From positions 124,001 to 188,000 of the forward strand of contig NZ_JBGKBE010000002.1 in NCBI RefSeq assembly GCF_041358175.1: a stretch of DNA of 64,000 nucleotides, in the 5' to 3' direction. This DNA comes from Muriicola sp041358175 (GTDB taxonomy: Bacteria > Bacteroidota > Bacteroidia > Flavobacteriales > Flavobacteriaceae). The notes beneath the pieces are model-generated. The model saw nothing but the letters and a program-made list of their open reading frames with translations. It had not been told where the DNA came from and did not search any database. Shown here piece after piece: positions 25,933 to 32,085 of this stretch. Each line of letters opens with the position of its first letter. The stretch's first letter is position 1. The position numbers and the translations under genes are program-made.

Positions 25933-28716
25933 TTAGTGTAACTTTGACTTCAGGTACCGGGCTGTATATCCTTTCCCTATCTGGACAACTTCTTCAGGGG
26001 TACCTTCCGCCACCAGATAGCCTCCTGCATCCCCACCTTCCGGGCCGAGATCGATAAGATAGTCAGCCGACTTAATCATTTCAAGATTGTGTTCGATCAC
26101 CAGCACGGAATGACCTGTCTTTAAAAGCGCATCGAAAGAAGTAAGGAGTTTTTGTATATCGTGAAAGTGGAGGCCTGTAGTAGGTTCGTCGAAAATAAAC
26201 AGGGCTTTTTCCTTAGAGGCCCCTTTTACCAGAAAAGTTGCTAATTTAATTCGCTGTGCTTCTCCGCCCGAAAGGGTAGAGGAAGACTGCCCCAGCGTTA
26301 CATAGCCCAGTCCTACATCCTGAAGTGGCTTGAGCTTAGCTATAATCTTATTCTGACTGTGTTTTTTAAAGAAATCCAGTGCGTTATCAATGGTCATATT
26401 GAGGACGTCATCAATATTGACTCCTTCAAATTGAACTTCCAGCACTTCTTTTTTAAAACGTTTGCCCCGACACGTATCGCATTCCAGATGCACATCGGCC
26501 ATAAACTGCATTTCTACAGTAATTTCGCCTTCACCTTTGCACTTTTCACAGCGACCGCCGTCTACATTAAAGGAAAAATGCTTTGCCTGATAGCCTCTTA
26601 ATTTACTTAATTTCTGTCCTGCAAAAAGACTTCGTATATCATCGTAAGCCTTGATGTAGGTAACAGGGTTTGATCGGGAAGATCGTCCGATGGGATTCTG
26701 ATCTACAAATTCAATCCTTTTAATGTCATTGTATTTACCTTCAATAGCCGTATGCTGCCCGGCTTTTTCCCCGTATCCTCCCAGCTCTTTTAAAAGGGCA
26801 GGATACAGGATTTTTTTTACAAGGGTGCTTTTACCACTTCCTGAGACCCCGGTCACTACTGTAAGCATATTTAAGGGGAAAGTAACCTCCAGATTTTTCA
26901 AGTTGTGCTCTCTGGCTCCGGTTATTTTAACATAATTGGGGCTATTCCTGCGTTCTTTCGGAACTGTGATTTCTTGAGTACCATTGAGGTAGGCGGCTGT
27001 TAAAGAATCCGATTTGAGGATTTCCCTGTAAGTGCCACTTGCCACGACCTCTCCCCCAAAAGTTCCTGCTTCCGGTCCGATATCAATAATGCGATCGGCC
27101 GCCCGCATGATATCCTCATCGTGCTCAACCACTATCACGGTATTACCCAAATCGCGCAGGGAACAAAGCACATCAATTAAATTTTCGGTATCCCTGGGAT
27201 GCAAACCGATACTAGGTTCGTCCAGTATGTACATAGACCCTACCAGACTACTCCCGAGGGAAGTGGCAAGGTTGATGCGCTGACTTTCCCCTCCCGAGAG
27301 GGTGTTCGATTTGCGGTTAAGGGTGAGGTAGCCCAGTCCTACTTTTACCAAAAAACCTAGTCGGTTTTTTATTTCTTTCAGCAGCCGCTGTGCAATCTGG
27401 CGGTCGTGATCGGAGAGCGTTATCTCATCAAAGAATTCCGTTAAAGAGGTAATAGGCTGTTCCACCAGGTCGGAAATAGATTTACCGCTGATTCTCACAT
27501 AGCTGGCTTCCTTCCGCAGGCGTTTCCCTTTACATTCGGGGCATCGTGTTTTCCCCCTGTATCTGGAGAGCATTACGCGATTTTGAATTTTATAGCTCTT
27601 CTCTTCAAGCTGCTGGAAAAACTTATGAATTCCGATAAAGTGCTTATTTCCCTCCCATACCAGGTTTTTCTGTTCCTCGGTAAGTTCAAACCAGGGCTTG
27701 TGAATAGGGAAATCAAATTTATAAGCTGAATTAACAAGCTGGTCGCGGTACCAACCCATGCTTTCGCCCCTCCAGGGGAAAACAGCATTCTCATAAACAG
27801 AAAGGGAGGTGTTGGGGATGACAAGGTCTTCGTCAATGCCAATAATATCGCCATAACCCTCACATTTGGGGCAAGCACCGTAAGGATTGTTGAAACTGAA
27901 TAGATGGACATTAGGTTCCAGGAACGTAATTTCATCTAATTCGAAGGCATTGCTGAAGGCGGTTTGCTTGCCGCTGGATAAGTCTTCGATGATACAATTT
28001 CCTTTCCCTTCAAAAAAAGCAGAATCGACGGCATTGGCCAGGCGATTATAAAAATCCTCATCGTCTTTCTTGATAATCCTGTCAACAACAAGGTATAATT
28101 GATCGCCAACAGATTGATGCAGATCCTCATCTATGCGGTGCACTTCTCCTCCGTATTTGATCCGGGCATAACCCTGAAGTGAAAGCAATTGCAGTGTTTT
28201 TTTCTTATCTCTGTTCTCGGGGATGGTAATAGGAGCCAGCAGAAGGAGTTTAGTATTTTCTTCAAATCCTTTTACAAAGGATACCACATCTGTTACAGTG
28301 TGCTTTTTAACTTCCTTCCCTGAAACAGGGGAGTAGGTACGGCCAATCCTGGCAAAGAGAAGTTTTAAATAGTCGTAAATTTCTGTACTTGTGCCTACGG
28401 TCGACCTTGGGTTGGTTGAGTTCACTTTCTGCTCAATGGCAATGGCAGGTGCGATCCCTTTGATGGAATCTACCTTGGGCTTATCTAATTTGCCAAGGAA
28501 CTGCCTGGCATAGGAGGACAGGCTCTCCACATATCGTCGTTGTCCTTCTGCGTAAAGGGTGTCAAAGGCCAGACTCGATTTACCTGAACCAGATAATCCT
28601 GTTATGACCACAAGTTGATTCCTGGGAATGACTACATCAATGTTCTTTAAATTGTGCAGTTTAGCCCCTCTGATGATTATATTTTCCATTGGATCTACTT
28701 CTGTAATGGTCGCCAT
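25933..28716 (-). CDS. uvrA: Excinuclease ABC subunit A
   Basis: UvrA finds DNA damage and loads UvrB in nucleotide excision repair. The 927-residue protein has two ABC modules: Walker A GLSGSGKSS and GVSGSGKST, signatures LSGGESQRINLA and LSGGEAQRIKLA, and zinc-finger pairs CPECKGKRL and CEKCKGEGEI with CDTCRGKRF. The blocks IDEPSIGLHPRD and FDEPTTGLHF are Walker B regions. I chose ATG at 28716 because a -7 promoter box lies at 28734-28741, which rules out the TTG at 28758. An alternative ATG nine codons later exists at 28689. It is monocistronic. Confidence 0.97.
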   Translation of the reverse strand: MATITEVDPMENIIIRGAKLHNLKNIDVVIPRNQLVVITGLSGSGKSSLAFDTLYAEGQRRYVESLSSYARQFLGKLDKPKVDSIKGIAPAIAIEQKVNSTNPRSTVGTSTEIYDYLKLLFARIGRTYSPVSGKEVKKHTVTDVVSFVKGFEENTKLLLLAPITIPENRDKKKTLQLLSLQGYARIKYGGEVHRIDEDLHQSVGDQLYLVVDRIIKKDDEDFYNRLANAVDSAFFEGKGNCIIEDLSSGKQTAFSNAFELDEITFLEPNVHLFSFNNPYGACPKCEGYGDIIGIDEDLVIPNTSLSVYENAVFPWRGESMGWYRDQLVNSAYKFDFPIHKPWFELTEEQKNLVWEGNKHFIGIHKFFQQLEEKSYKIQNRVMLSRYRGKTRCPECKGKRLRKEASYVRISGKSISDLVEQPITSLTEFFDEITLSDHDRQIAQRLLKEIKNRLGFLVKVGLGYLTLNRKSNTLSGGESQRINLATSLGSSLVGSMYILDEPSIGLHPRDTENLIDVLCSLRDLGNTVIVVEHDEDIMRAADRIIDIGPEAGTFGGEVVASGTYREILKSDSLTAAYLNGTQEITVPKERRNSPNYVKITGAREHNLKNLEVTFPLNMLTVVTGVSGSGKSTLVKKILYPALLKELGGYGEKAGQHTAIEGKYNDIKRIEFVDQNPIGRSSRSNPVTYIKAYDDIRSLFAGQKLSKLRGYQAKHFSFNVDGGRCEKCKGEGEITVEMQFMADVHLECDTCRGKRFKKEVLEVQFEGVNIDDVLNMTIDNALDFFKKHSQNKIIAKLKPLQDVGLGYVTLGQSSSTLSGGEAQRIKLATFLVKGASKEKALFIFDEPTTGLHFHDIQKLLTSFDALLKTGHSVLVIEHNLEMIKSADYLIDLGPEGGDAGGYLVAEGTPEEVVQIGKGYTARYLKSKLH

Positions 28717-28733
28717 ATCGGTTTGGAAAGTTG

Positions 28734-28741
28734 CAAAGATA
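28734..28741 (-). promoter_or_regulatory. Candidate -7 promoter box for uvrA
   Basis: Minus-strand TATCTTTG matches TAnnTTTG and ends 17 bases before the uvrA ATG. No -33 TTG at normal spacing was found. Confidence 0.45.
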
Positions 28742-28811
28742 CGATATGTAAGAGTCAATAACCAGCCCCTCTAAAGGGCATTTCAAATTATGTTAAATAT
28801 TAAACCTCAGC

Positions 28812-28840
28812 TTGGATGACCTATATTTTTTCTATATTTG
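28812..28840 (+). promoter_or_regulatory. Flavobacterial promoter of the first sigma-factor module
   Basis: TTG (28812-28814), an 18-base spacer and TATATTTG (28833-28840) match the Bacteroidota consensus TTG-N17-23-TAnnTTTG. The expected transcript start is near 28847, leaving an untranslated leader of about 113 bases before the ATG at 28960. Confidence 0.7.
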
Positions 28841-28905
28841 AAGTGTTAATCGAATAAAATACTGCCTATACCGCAACATTACTTTTTTGAATTAGAGTAT
28901 TAAAA

Positions 28906-28931
28906 GTCGCAACCTGCAACACACTTGCGAC
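28906..28931 (+). promoter_or_regulatory. Inverted repeat in the leader of sigma factor 1
   Basis: GTCGCAA (28906-28912) and TTGCGAC (28925-28931) form a perfect 7-bp dyad with a 12-base loop, ending 28 bases before the ATG. It lies inside the predicted leader, so it could be an RNA hairpin affecting translation or a DNA operator. Confidence 0.5.
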
Positions 28932-28959
28932 CCCTAAATTGAACCAAAAAAGTAATTGT

Positions 28960-29541
28960 ATGCATTCTACGATTAACGACGCCACCCTCATTCGTAATTA
29001 CATCAGCGGAGATGAGCGGGCCATTGAGGAACTTATCAACAAACACAATCAACGTCTCAGTAGTTATATTTATTCCAAGGTACAGGACATGTCTGTTACC
29101 GAGGATATATTTCAGGATACCTTTATTAAGGTAATCAGTACTTTAAAAAGGGGAGCTTATAACGAAGAGGGAAAATTTCTTCCCTGGGTGATGCGTATTG
29201 CACATAATTTGATCATCGATCATTTCCGGAGGAATAAGCGTATGCCTAAATATAAAGGCAATAAGGAATTTAATATATTTTCTGTCCTTACCGATGACAA
29301 GTTAAATGCAGAGAAGCAACTCATCAAGGATCAAATCGATCAGGATCTTGAAGTATTAATAGAACAACTTCCCAAGGACCAGCGTGATGTACTCATTATG
29401 AGAATTTACCAGGACATGAGCTTTAATGAAATAGCTGAAAATACTGAGGTCAGTATAAATACGGCCCTGGGGAGGATGCGCTATGCCCTGATTAACCTGA
29501 GGAAGATTATCGAGAAGAATCAAATTGTTTTAACGAATTAA
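28960..29541 (+). CDS. ECF-like RNA polymerase sigma factor, copy 1
   Basis: This 193-residue sigma-70-family factor has only regions 2 and 4. Region 2 covers about residues 20-95 (YSKVQDMSVTEDIFQDTFIK, then FLPWVMRIAHNLIIDHFRRN). Region 4 covers about 130-185 (LPKDQRDVLIMRIYQDMSFN, then EIAENTEVSINTALGRMRYA). It directs RNA polymerase to a specific promoter class. No membrane anti-sigma gene lies beside it. Instead a 47-codon ORF follows after 69 bases, and the pair is duplicated downstream. I chose ATG 28960 because the TTG seven codons earlier has no support. The copy at 30081 is about 76% identical without gaps. Confidence 0.92.
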   Translation: MHSTINDATLIRNYISGDERAIEELINKHNQRLSSYIYSKVQDMSVTEDIFQDTFIKVISTLKRGAYNEEGKFLPWVMRIAHNLIIDHFRRNKRMPKYKGNKEFNIFSVLTDDKLNAEKQLIKDQIDQDLEVLIEQLPKDQRDVLIMRIYQDMSFNEIAENTEVSINTALGRMRYALINLRKIIEKNQIVLTN

Positions 29542-29583
29542 TCTGTTTTAGGTCGATATATTCTATCGATCCTTCATATCTGG

Positions 29584-29601
29584 CGTTATTTAGAGGTAAC
29601 A
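29584..29601 (+). promoter_or_regulatory. Conserved GCGTTAT element before microprotein 1
   Basis: The sequence (G)CGTTATTTAGAGGTAACA ends nine bases before the small ORF start. The same GCGTTATYTTA core followed by TAAC lies before the second microprotein gene. Here the inverted repeat is only GTTA/TAAC; in copy 2 it is perfect. Confidence 0.4.
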
Positions 29602-29610
29602 AGATATATT

Positions 29611-29754
29611 ATGGAACAGATTTACTCAAGCCCTGCAACACATTGCAAACTTATTTCAACTCGAAAGGAAGCTGTAAACTTCCTGCTCAATTATTCTAAA
29701 TCCCTCGAAATACATAAGGTACAGGGGATGACGATAGAAAATAACCTGAATTAA
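29611..29754 (+). CDS. 47-residue microprotein 1, paired with sigma factor 1
   Basis: ATG at 29611 to TAA at 29754 encodes 47 residues beginning MEQIYSSPATHCKLISTR, with NFLLNYSKSLEIHK in the middle and ending ENNLN. It has no signal peptide or membrane helix; a short helix around FLLNYSK is likely. The paralogue at 30733 has the same length and aligns without gaps (15 of 47 identical, including start MExIYS, FLLxYSK and final LN). Both follow sigma factor genes at almost the same distance and are closed by an intrinsic terminator, which argues that this is a real gene. Role unknown; possibilities are a cytosolic anti-sigma factor, a sigma cofactor or a regulatory leader-type peptide. Confidence 0.7.
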   Translation: MEQIYSSPATHCKLISTRKEAVNFLLNYSKSLEIHKVQGMTIENNLN

Positions 29755-29805
29755 GGAATCGACATCCCTTCTTTGGGATTCCCTTAAAACAAATAGACAA
29801 TATCC

Positions 29806-29836
29806 AAAAGACACTTTCTGGCGAAAGTGTCTTTTT
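29806..29836 (+). terminator. Intrinsic terminator of sigma module 1
   Basis: AAAAGACACTTTC (29806-29818) and GAAAGTGTCTTTT (29823-29835) form a perfect 13-bp stem with a TGGC tetraloop, followed by T residues. It ends the first sigma/microprotein transcript and shows that module 2 needs its own promoter. Confidence 0.92.
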
Positions 29837-30029
29837 CTATTTAAACCACCCTGTTTGATCGATTATAAGATGCTTCTGCCGAAGACATAAAAACGGTTAG
29901 AACTGGGAAATTGTTCATTCACATCAAGAATCGGGCATTTTACAACATAGTTTTTATTGAGGATAGGTGTTTGGGTACTTTTAGAATGTCATTGAAAAAC
30001 AAGTAACTCAAATAAATCTAATAACCTTA

Positions 30030-30052
30030 GTTCCTTAGCCAGGCTGATGAAC
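30030..30052 (+). promoter_or_regulatory. Imperfect dyad in the leader of sigma factor 2
   Basis: GTTCCTTAGCC and GGCTGATGAAC flank a central A; 9 of 11 positions are complementary. The dyad ends 28 bases before the ATG at 30081, exactly the distance of the unrelated dyad before sigma factor 1. Confidence 0.4.
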
Positions 30053-30080
30053 TAACAAGTAACCAAAAGATTATCTAACT

Positions 30081-30665
30081 ATGGAACCAAAAAGGGACGA
30101 CTCACTACTAGTTACCGATTACATCAGCGGGGATGAAAAGGCTTTGGAAGTTTTAATCAACCGACACAATCAACGAATAAGTAGCTTTATCTACTCCAAA
30201 GTTCTGGATAGGGATGTTACTGAAGACATTTTTCAAGATACTTTTATCAAGGTAATCAAGACCCTGAAGAAAGGAAACTACAGCGAAGAAGGTAAATTCC
30301 TTCCCTGGGTAATGCGTATTGCACACAACCTGATTATCGATCATTTCAGAAAGAACAAGAGAATGCCGAAGTTTGAAGGAAGTGACGACTTCAATATCTT
30401 TTCTGTCATCGGAGATGATAAACTCAACGCGGAAAAACAGCTTATAAAAGACCAGATAGATAGTGATCTCAGTCTTCTTATTGAAGAATTACCAGACGAT
30501 CAGAAAGAAGTTCTCCTAATGCGTATCTACAAAGACATGAGCTTTAAGGAGATTTCCGAAAATACAGGCGTAAGTATAAATACGGCTTTAGGCAGAATGC
30601 GTTATGCTCTTATTAATCTGAGAAAGATAATAGATCGTCATAATATCGTTCTGACTAATTCTTAG
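30081..30665 (+). CDS. ECF-like RNA polymerase sigma factor, copy 2
   Basis: This 194-residue factor aligns with copy 1 from end to end without gaps (about 146 of 193 identical). Divergence is concentrated in the first 13 residues, while region 2 (VTEDIFQDTFIKVIKTLK, FLPWVMRIAHNLIIDHF) and region 4 (VSINTALGRMRYALINLR) are almost unchanged. The two factors probably recognise the same or overlapping promoters but differ in control. The final VLTN is shared and copy 2 adds one serine. A paralogous 47-codon gene follows after 67 bases. No membrane anti-sigma gene is near. The duplication is old enough for third-position drift yet the coding regions remain intact, so both copies are under selection. 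Confidence 0.92.
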   Translation: MEPKRDDSLLVTDYISGDEKALEVLINRHNQRISSFIYSKVLDRDVTEDIFQDTFIKVIKTLKKGNYSEEGKFLPWVMRIAHNLIIDHFRKNKRMPKFEGSDDFNIFSVIGDDKLNAEKQLIKDQIDSDLSLLIEELPDDQKEVLLMRIYKDMSFKEISENTGVSINTALGRMRYALINLRKIIDRHNIVLTNS

Positions 30666-30701
30666 TTCACAACTTTATTTACAATATTTCCATATAGGTT
30701 G

Positions 30702-30719
30702 CGTTATCTTAACATAACG
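30702..30719 (+). promoter_or_regulatory. Perfect inverted repeat before microprotein 2
   Basis: CGTTAT-cttaac-ATAACG is a perfect 6-bp inverted repeat with a 6-base loop, 13 bases upstream of the ATG at 30733. It shares the GCGTTATYTTA core with the element at 29584-29601. It could be a hairpin that gates translation of the microprotein, or a binding site. Confidence 0.5.
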
Positions 30720-30732
30720 ACATCGCAATCAT

Positions 30733-30876
30733 ATGGAAAAAATTTACTCAACAAAGAAAAATGCCTATGAAGCCCCGAAAGTAGGACCGGAAACCATCCG
30801 ATTTCTACTGTCATATTCTAAAGCCTTCAGGGTAACAAAACATCGACAATTCAGTTTCGATACGATTCTGAACTAA
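30733..30876 (+). CDS. 47-residue microprotein 2, paired with sigma factor 2
   Basis: ATG at 30733 to TAA at 30876 encodes 47 residues starting MEKIYSTKKNAYEAPK, with the core TIRFLLSYSKAFRVTK and ending FDTILN. It is the gapless homologue of microprotein 1; the DNA of the two has drifted but length, start motif, FLLxYSK core and terminal LN are kept, as expected for a protein under selection. It is very basic in the second half (KHRQ). No export signal. It lies between sigma factor 2 and an intrinsic terminator, so it belongs to that transcript. Function unknown. Confidence 0.72.
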   Translation: MEKIYSTKKNAYEAPKVGPETIRFLLSYSKAFRVTKHRQFSFDTILN

Positions 30877-30883
30877 AATACTG

Positions 30884-30906
30884 AGCCCGTTTTAACGGGC
30901 TTTTTT
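30884..30906 (+). terminator. Intrinsic terminator of sigma module 2, overlapping the 3' end of nth
   Basis: AGCCCG and CGGGCT form the stem with a TTTTAA loop, followed by six T residues. The nth stop codon (30894-30892, minus strand) falls in the loop. On the minus strand no good T run follows, so the terminator works for the plus-strand module. Confidence 0.88.
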
Positions 30907-31554
30907 AGTTTTAAGATATTCGTTTATCACTTTTTTCCTTCCAATAGTCTTTGTTATTATATCTTTTTCGAGATTCCATCCACGAGCAGGGGAGTATTCC
31001 CTGCCGTACCAAATGATCTGCAGATGAAGATCATTCCAGAATTCTCTGGGAAACAAGCGTTTGGCATCTCTTTCGGTCTGTACAACATTTTTACCCGATG
31101 AAAACCCCCAGCGATACATTAAGCGGTGGATGTGGGTATCCACAGGGAAAGCAGGGATTCCAAAGGCCTGTGACACAACTACACTGGCAGTTTTATGCCC
31201 TACACCTGGTAGTTCTTCCAAAAGTTCTATCTCCTTCGGCACTTGCCCGGAATATTTCTTAATAAGGATTTCAGACAGCCCGTGAATCCCTTTTGATTTC
31301 ATGGGGGACAGCCCTACAGGTTTAATGATTTCCCTGATTTCTTCAACCGTGAGTTGTACCATGTCATAGGGATTATCCGCCCTGGCAAAAAGTAGAGGAG
31401 TAATCTTATTCACCCGCACATCCGTACTTTGCGCAGACAGTAATACGGCTATCAACAAGGTATATGGGTCTTTGTGTTCCAGAGGAACGGGTATTTCAGG
31501 ATAAATTTTATTTAGTTGGGAGATGACAAATTCTACCTTTTCAGATTTGGTCAT
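30892..31554 (-). CDS. nth: Endonuclease III-type DNA glycosylase lacking the Fe-S cluster
   Basis: Nth removes oxidised pyrimidines and cuts the abasic site in base excision repair. The 220-residue protein has the helix-hairpin-helix ELLEELPGVGHKTASVV with catalytic K121 and the general-base D139 in FPVDTHIHRL, and the LLSAQSTD block. Standard endonuclease III ends with a [4Fe-4S] loop of four cysteines. Here that region reads LQIIWYGREYSPARGWNLEK, and the whole protein has no cysteine at all. The catalytic residues are intact, so activity is likely without the cluster. The gene is divergent from bcp with only 33 bases between starts, so the two promoters overlap. Confidence 0.92.
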   Translation of the reverse strand: MTKSEKVEFVISQLNKIYPEIPVPLEHKDPYTLLIAVLLSAQSTDVRVNKITPLLFARADNPYDMVQLTVEEIREIIKPVGLSPMKSKGIHGLSEILIKKYSGQVPKEIELLEELPGVGHKTASVVVSQAFGIPAFPVDTHIHRLMYRWGFSSGKNVVQTERDAKRLFPREFWNDLHLQIIWYGREYSPARGWNLEKDIITKTIGRKKVINEYLKTKKAR

Positions 31555-31587
31555 ATATCATTACTTTTACCGGTGAAAAAAATACCT

Positions 31588-32037
31588 ATGAAAACACTAA
31601 AAGAGGGGGACAAAGTACCCCAATTTACTTCAAAAGACCAAGACGGAAACGAAATTAAGCTATCCGATTATAAGGGGAAAAAACTGGTTGTCTTCTTTTA
31701 TCCGAGAGCTAATACTCCCGGATGTACGGCAGAAGCCTGTAATTTAAGGGATAATTATGCCGAGTTGCAGGCTCAGGGATATTCTCTTTTGGGAGTAAGT
31801 GAAGATTCACAAAAGAAACAGGCCAACTTCAGGGACAAATACGAATTCCCCTTTCCTTTACTGGCCGATGAGGACCATACCGTTATCAATGCCTTTGGAG
31901 TCTGGGGGCCTAAGAAGTTCATGGGGAGGGAATACGACGGAATTCACCGTATGACCTTTATTGTCAATGGAGACGGGATTGTGGAAAAGGTAATAGATAA
32001 GGTAAAAACCAAGGACCACGCAGCTCAAATTCTCTGA
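31588..32037 (+). CDS. bcp: Thioredoxin-dependent thiol peroxidase (BCP/PrxQ)
   Basis: This 149-residue peroxiredoxin reduces hydrogen and organic peroxides with thioredoxin. FFYPRANTPGCTAEACNLRD holds the peroxidatic cysteine and, five residues later, the resolving cysteine, the PrxQ arrangement. The usual Lys after PR in FYPKDxTPGCT is replaced (PRANTPG), a common variant. I chose ATG 31588; the longer frame opens inside the nth promoter region. Pairing with nth would join oxidant removal and oxidised-base repair, but they are divergent. A strong bidirectional terminator follows. Confidence 0.95.
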   Translation: MKTLKEGDKVPQFTSKDQDGNEIKLSDYKGKKLVVFFYPRANTPGCTAEACNLRDNYAELQAQGYSLLGVSEDSQKKQANFRDKYEFPFPLLADEDHTVINAFGVWGPKKFMGREYDGIHRMTFIVNGDGIVEKVIDKVKTKDHAAQIL

Positions 32038-32053
32038 TGGATATTCAAAAATT

Positions 32054-32085
32054 AAAAACCCTGACCGAAGTCAGGGTTTTTTTTT
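32054..32085. terminator. Bidirectional intrinsic terminator between bcp and the convergent gene
   Basis: AAAAACCCTGAC and GTCAGGGTTTTT form a 12-bp stem with a CGAA loop. Runs of T follow on the plus strand and of T (plus-strand A) on the minus strand, so it can serve both convergent genes. Confidence 0.92.

Larger units (their letters stand above)
29755..30080. other. Intergenic region between the two sigma modules
   Basis: These 326 bases hold a weak hairpin just after the microprotein stop (GGAATC with GATTCC, 29755-29782), the strong terminator at 29806-29836, and the presumed promoter and leader of sigma factor 2. A poor promoter candidate is TTG (29957-29959) and TACTTTTA (29976-29983), 16 bases apart and one base from consensus. 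An imperfect dyad sits at 30030-30052. I see no further gene. Confidence 0.7.

Noticed and set aside
28939..28959. Upstream TTG extension of sigma factor 1
   Set aside because: The seven extra codons have no counterpart in the otherwise gapless paralogue, which starts at the matching ATG.
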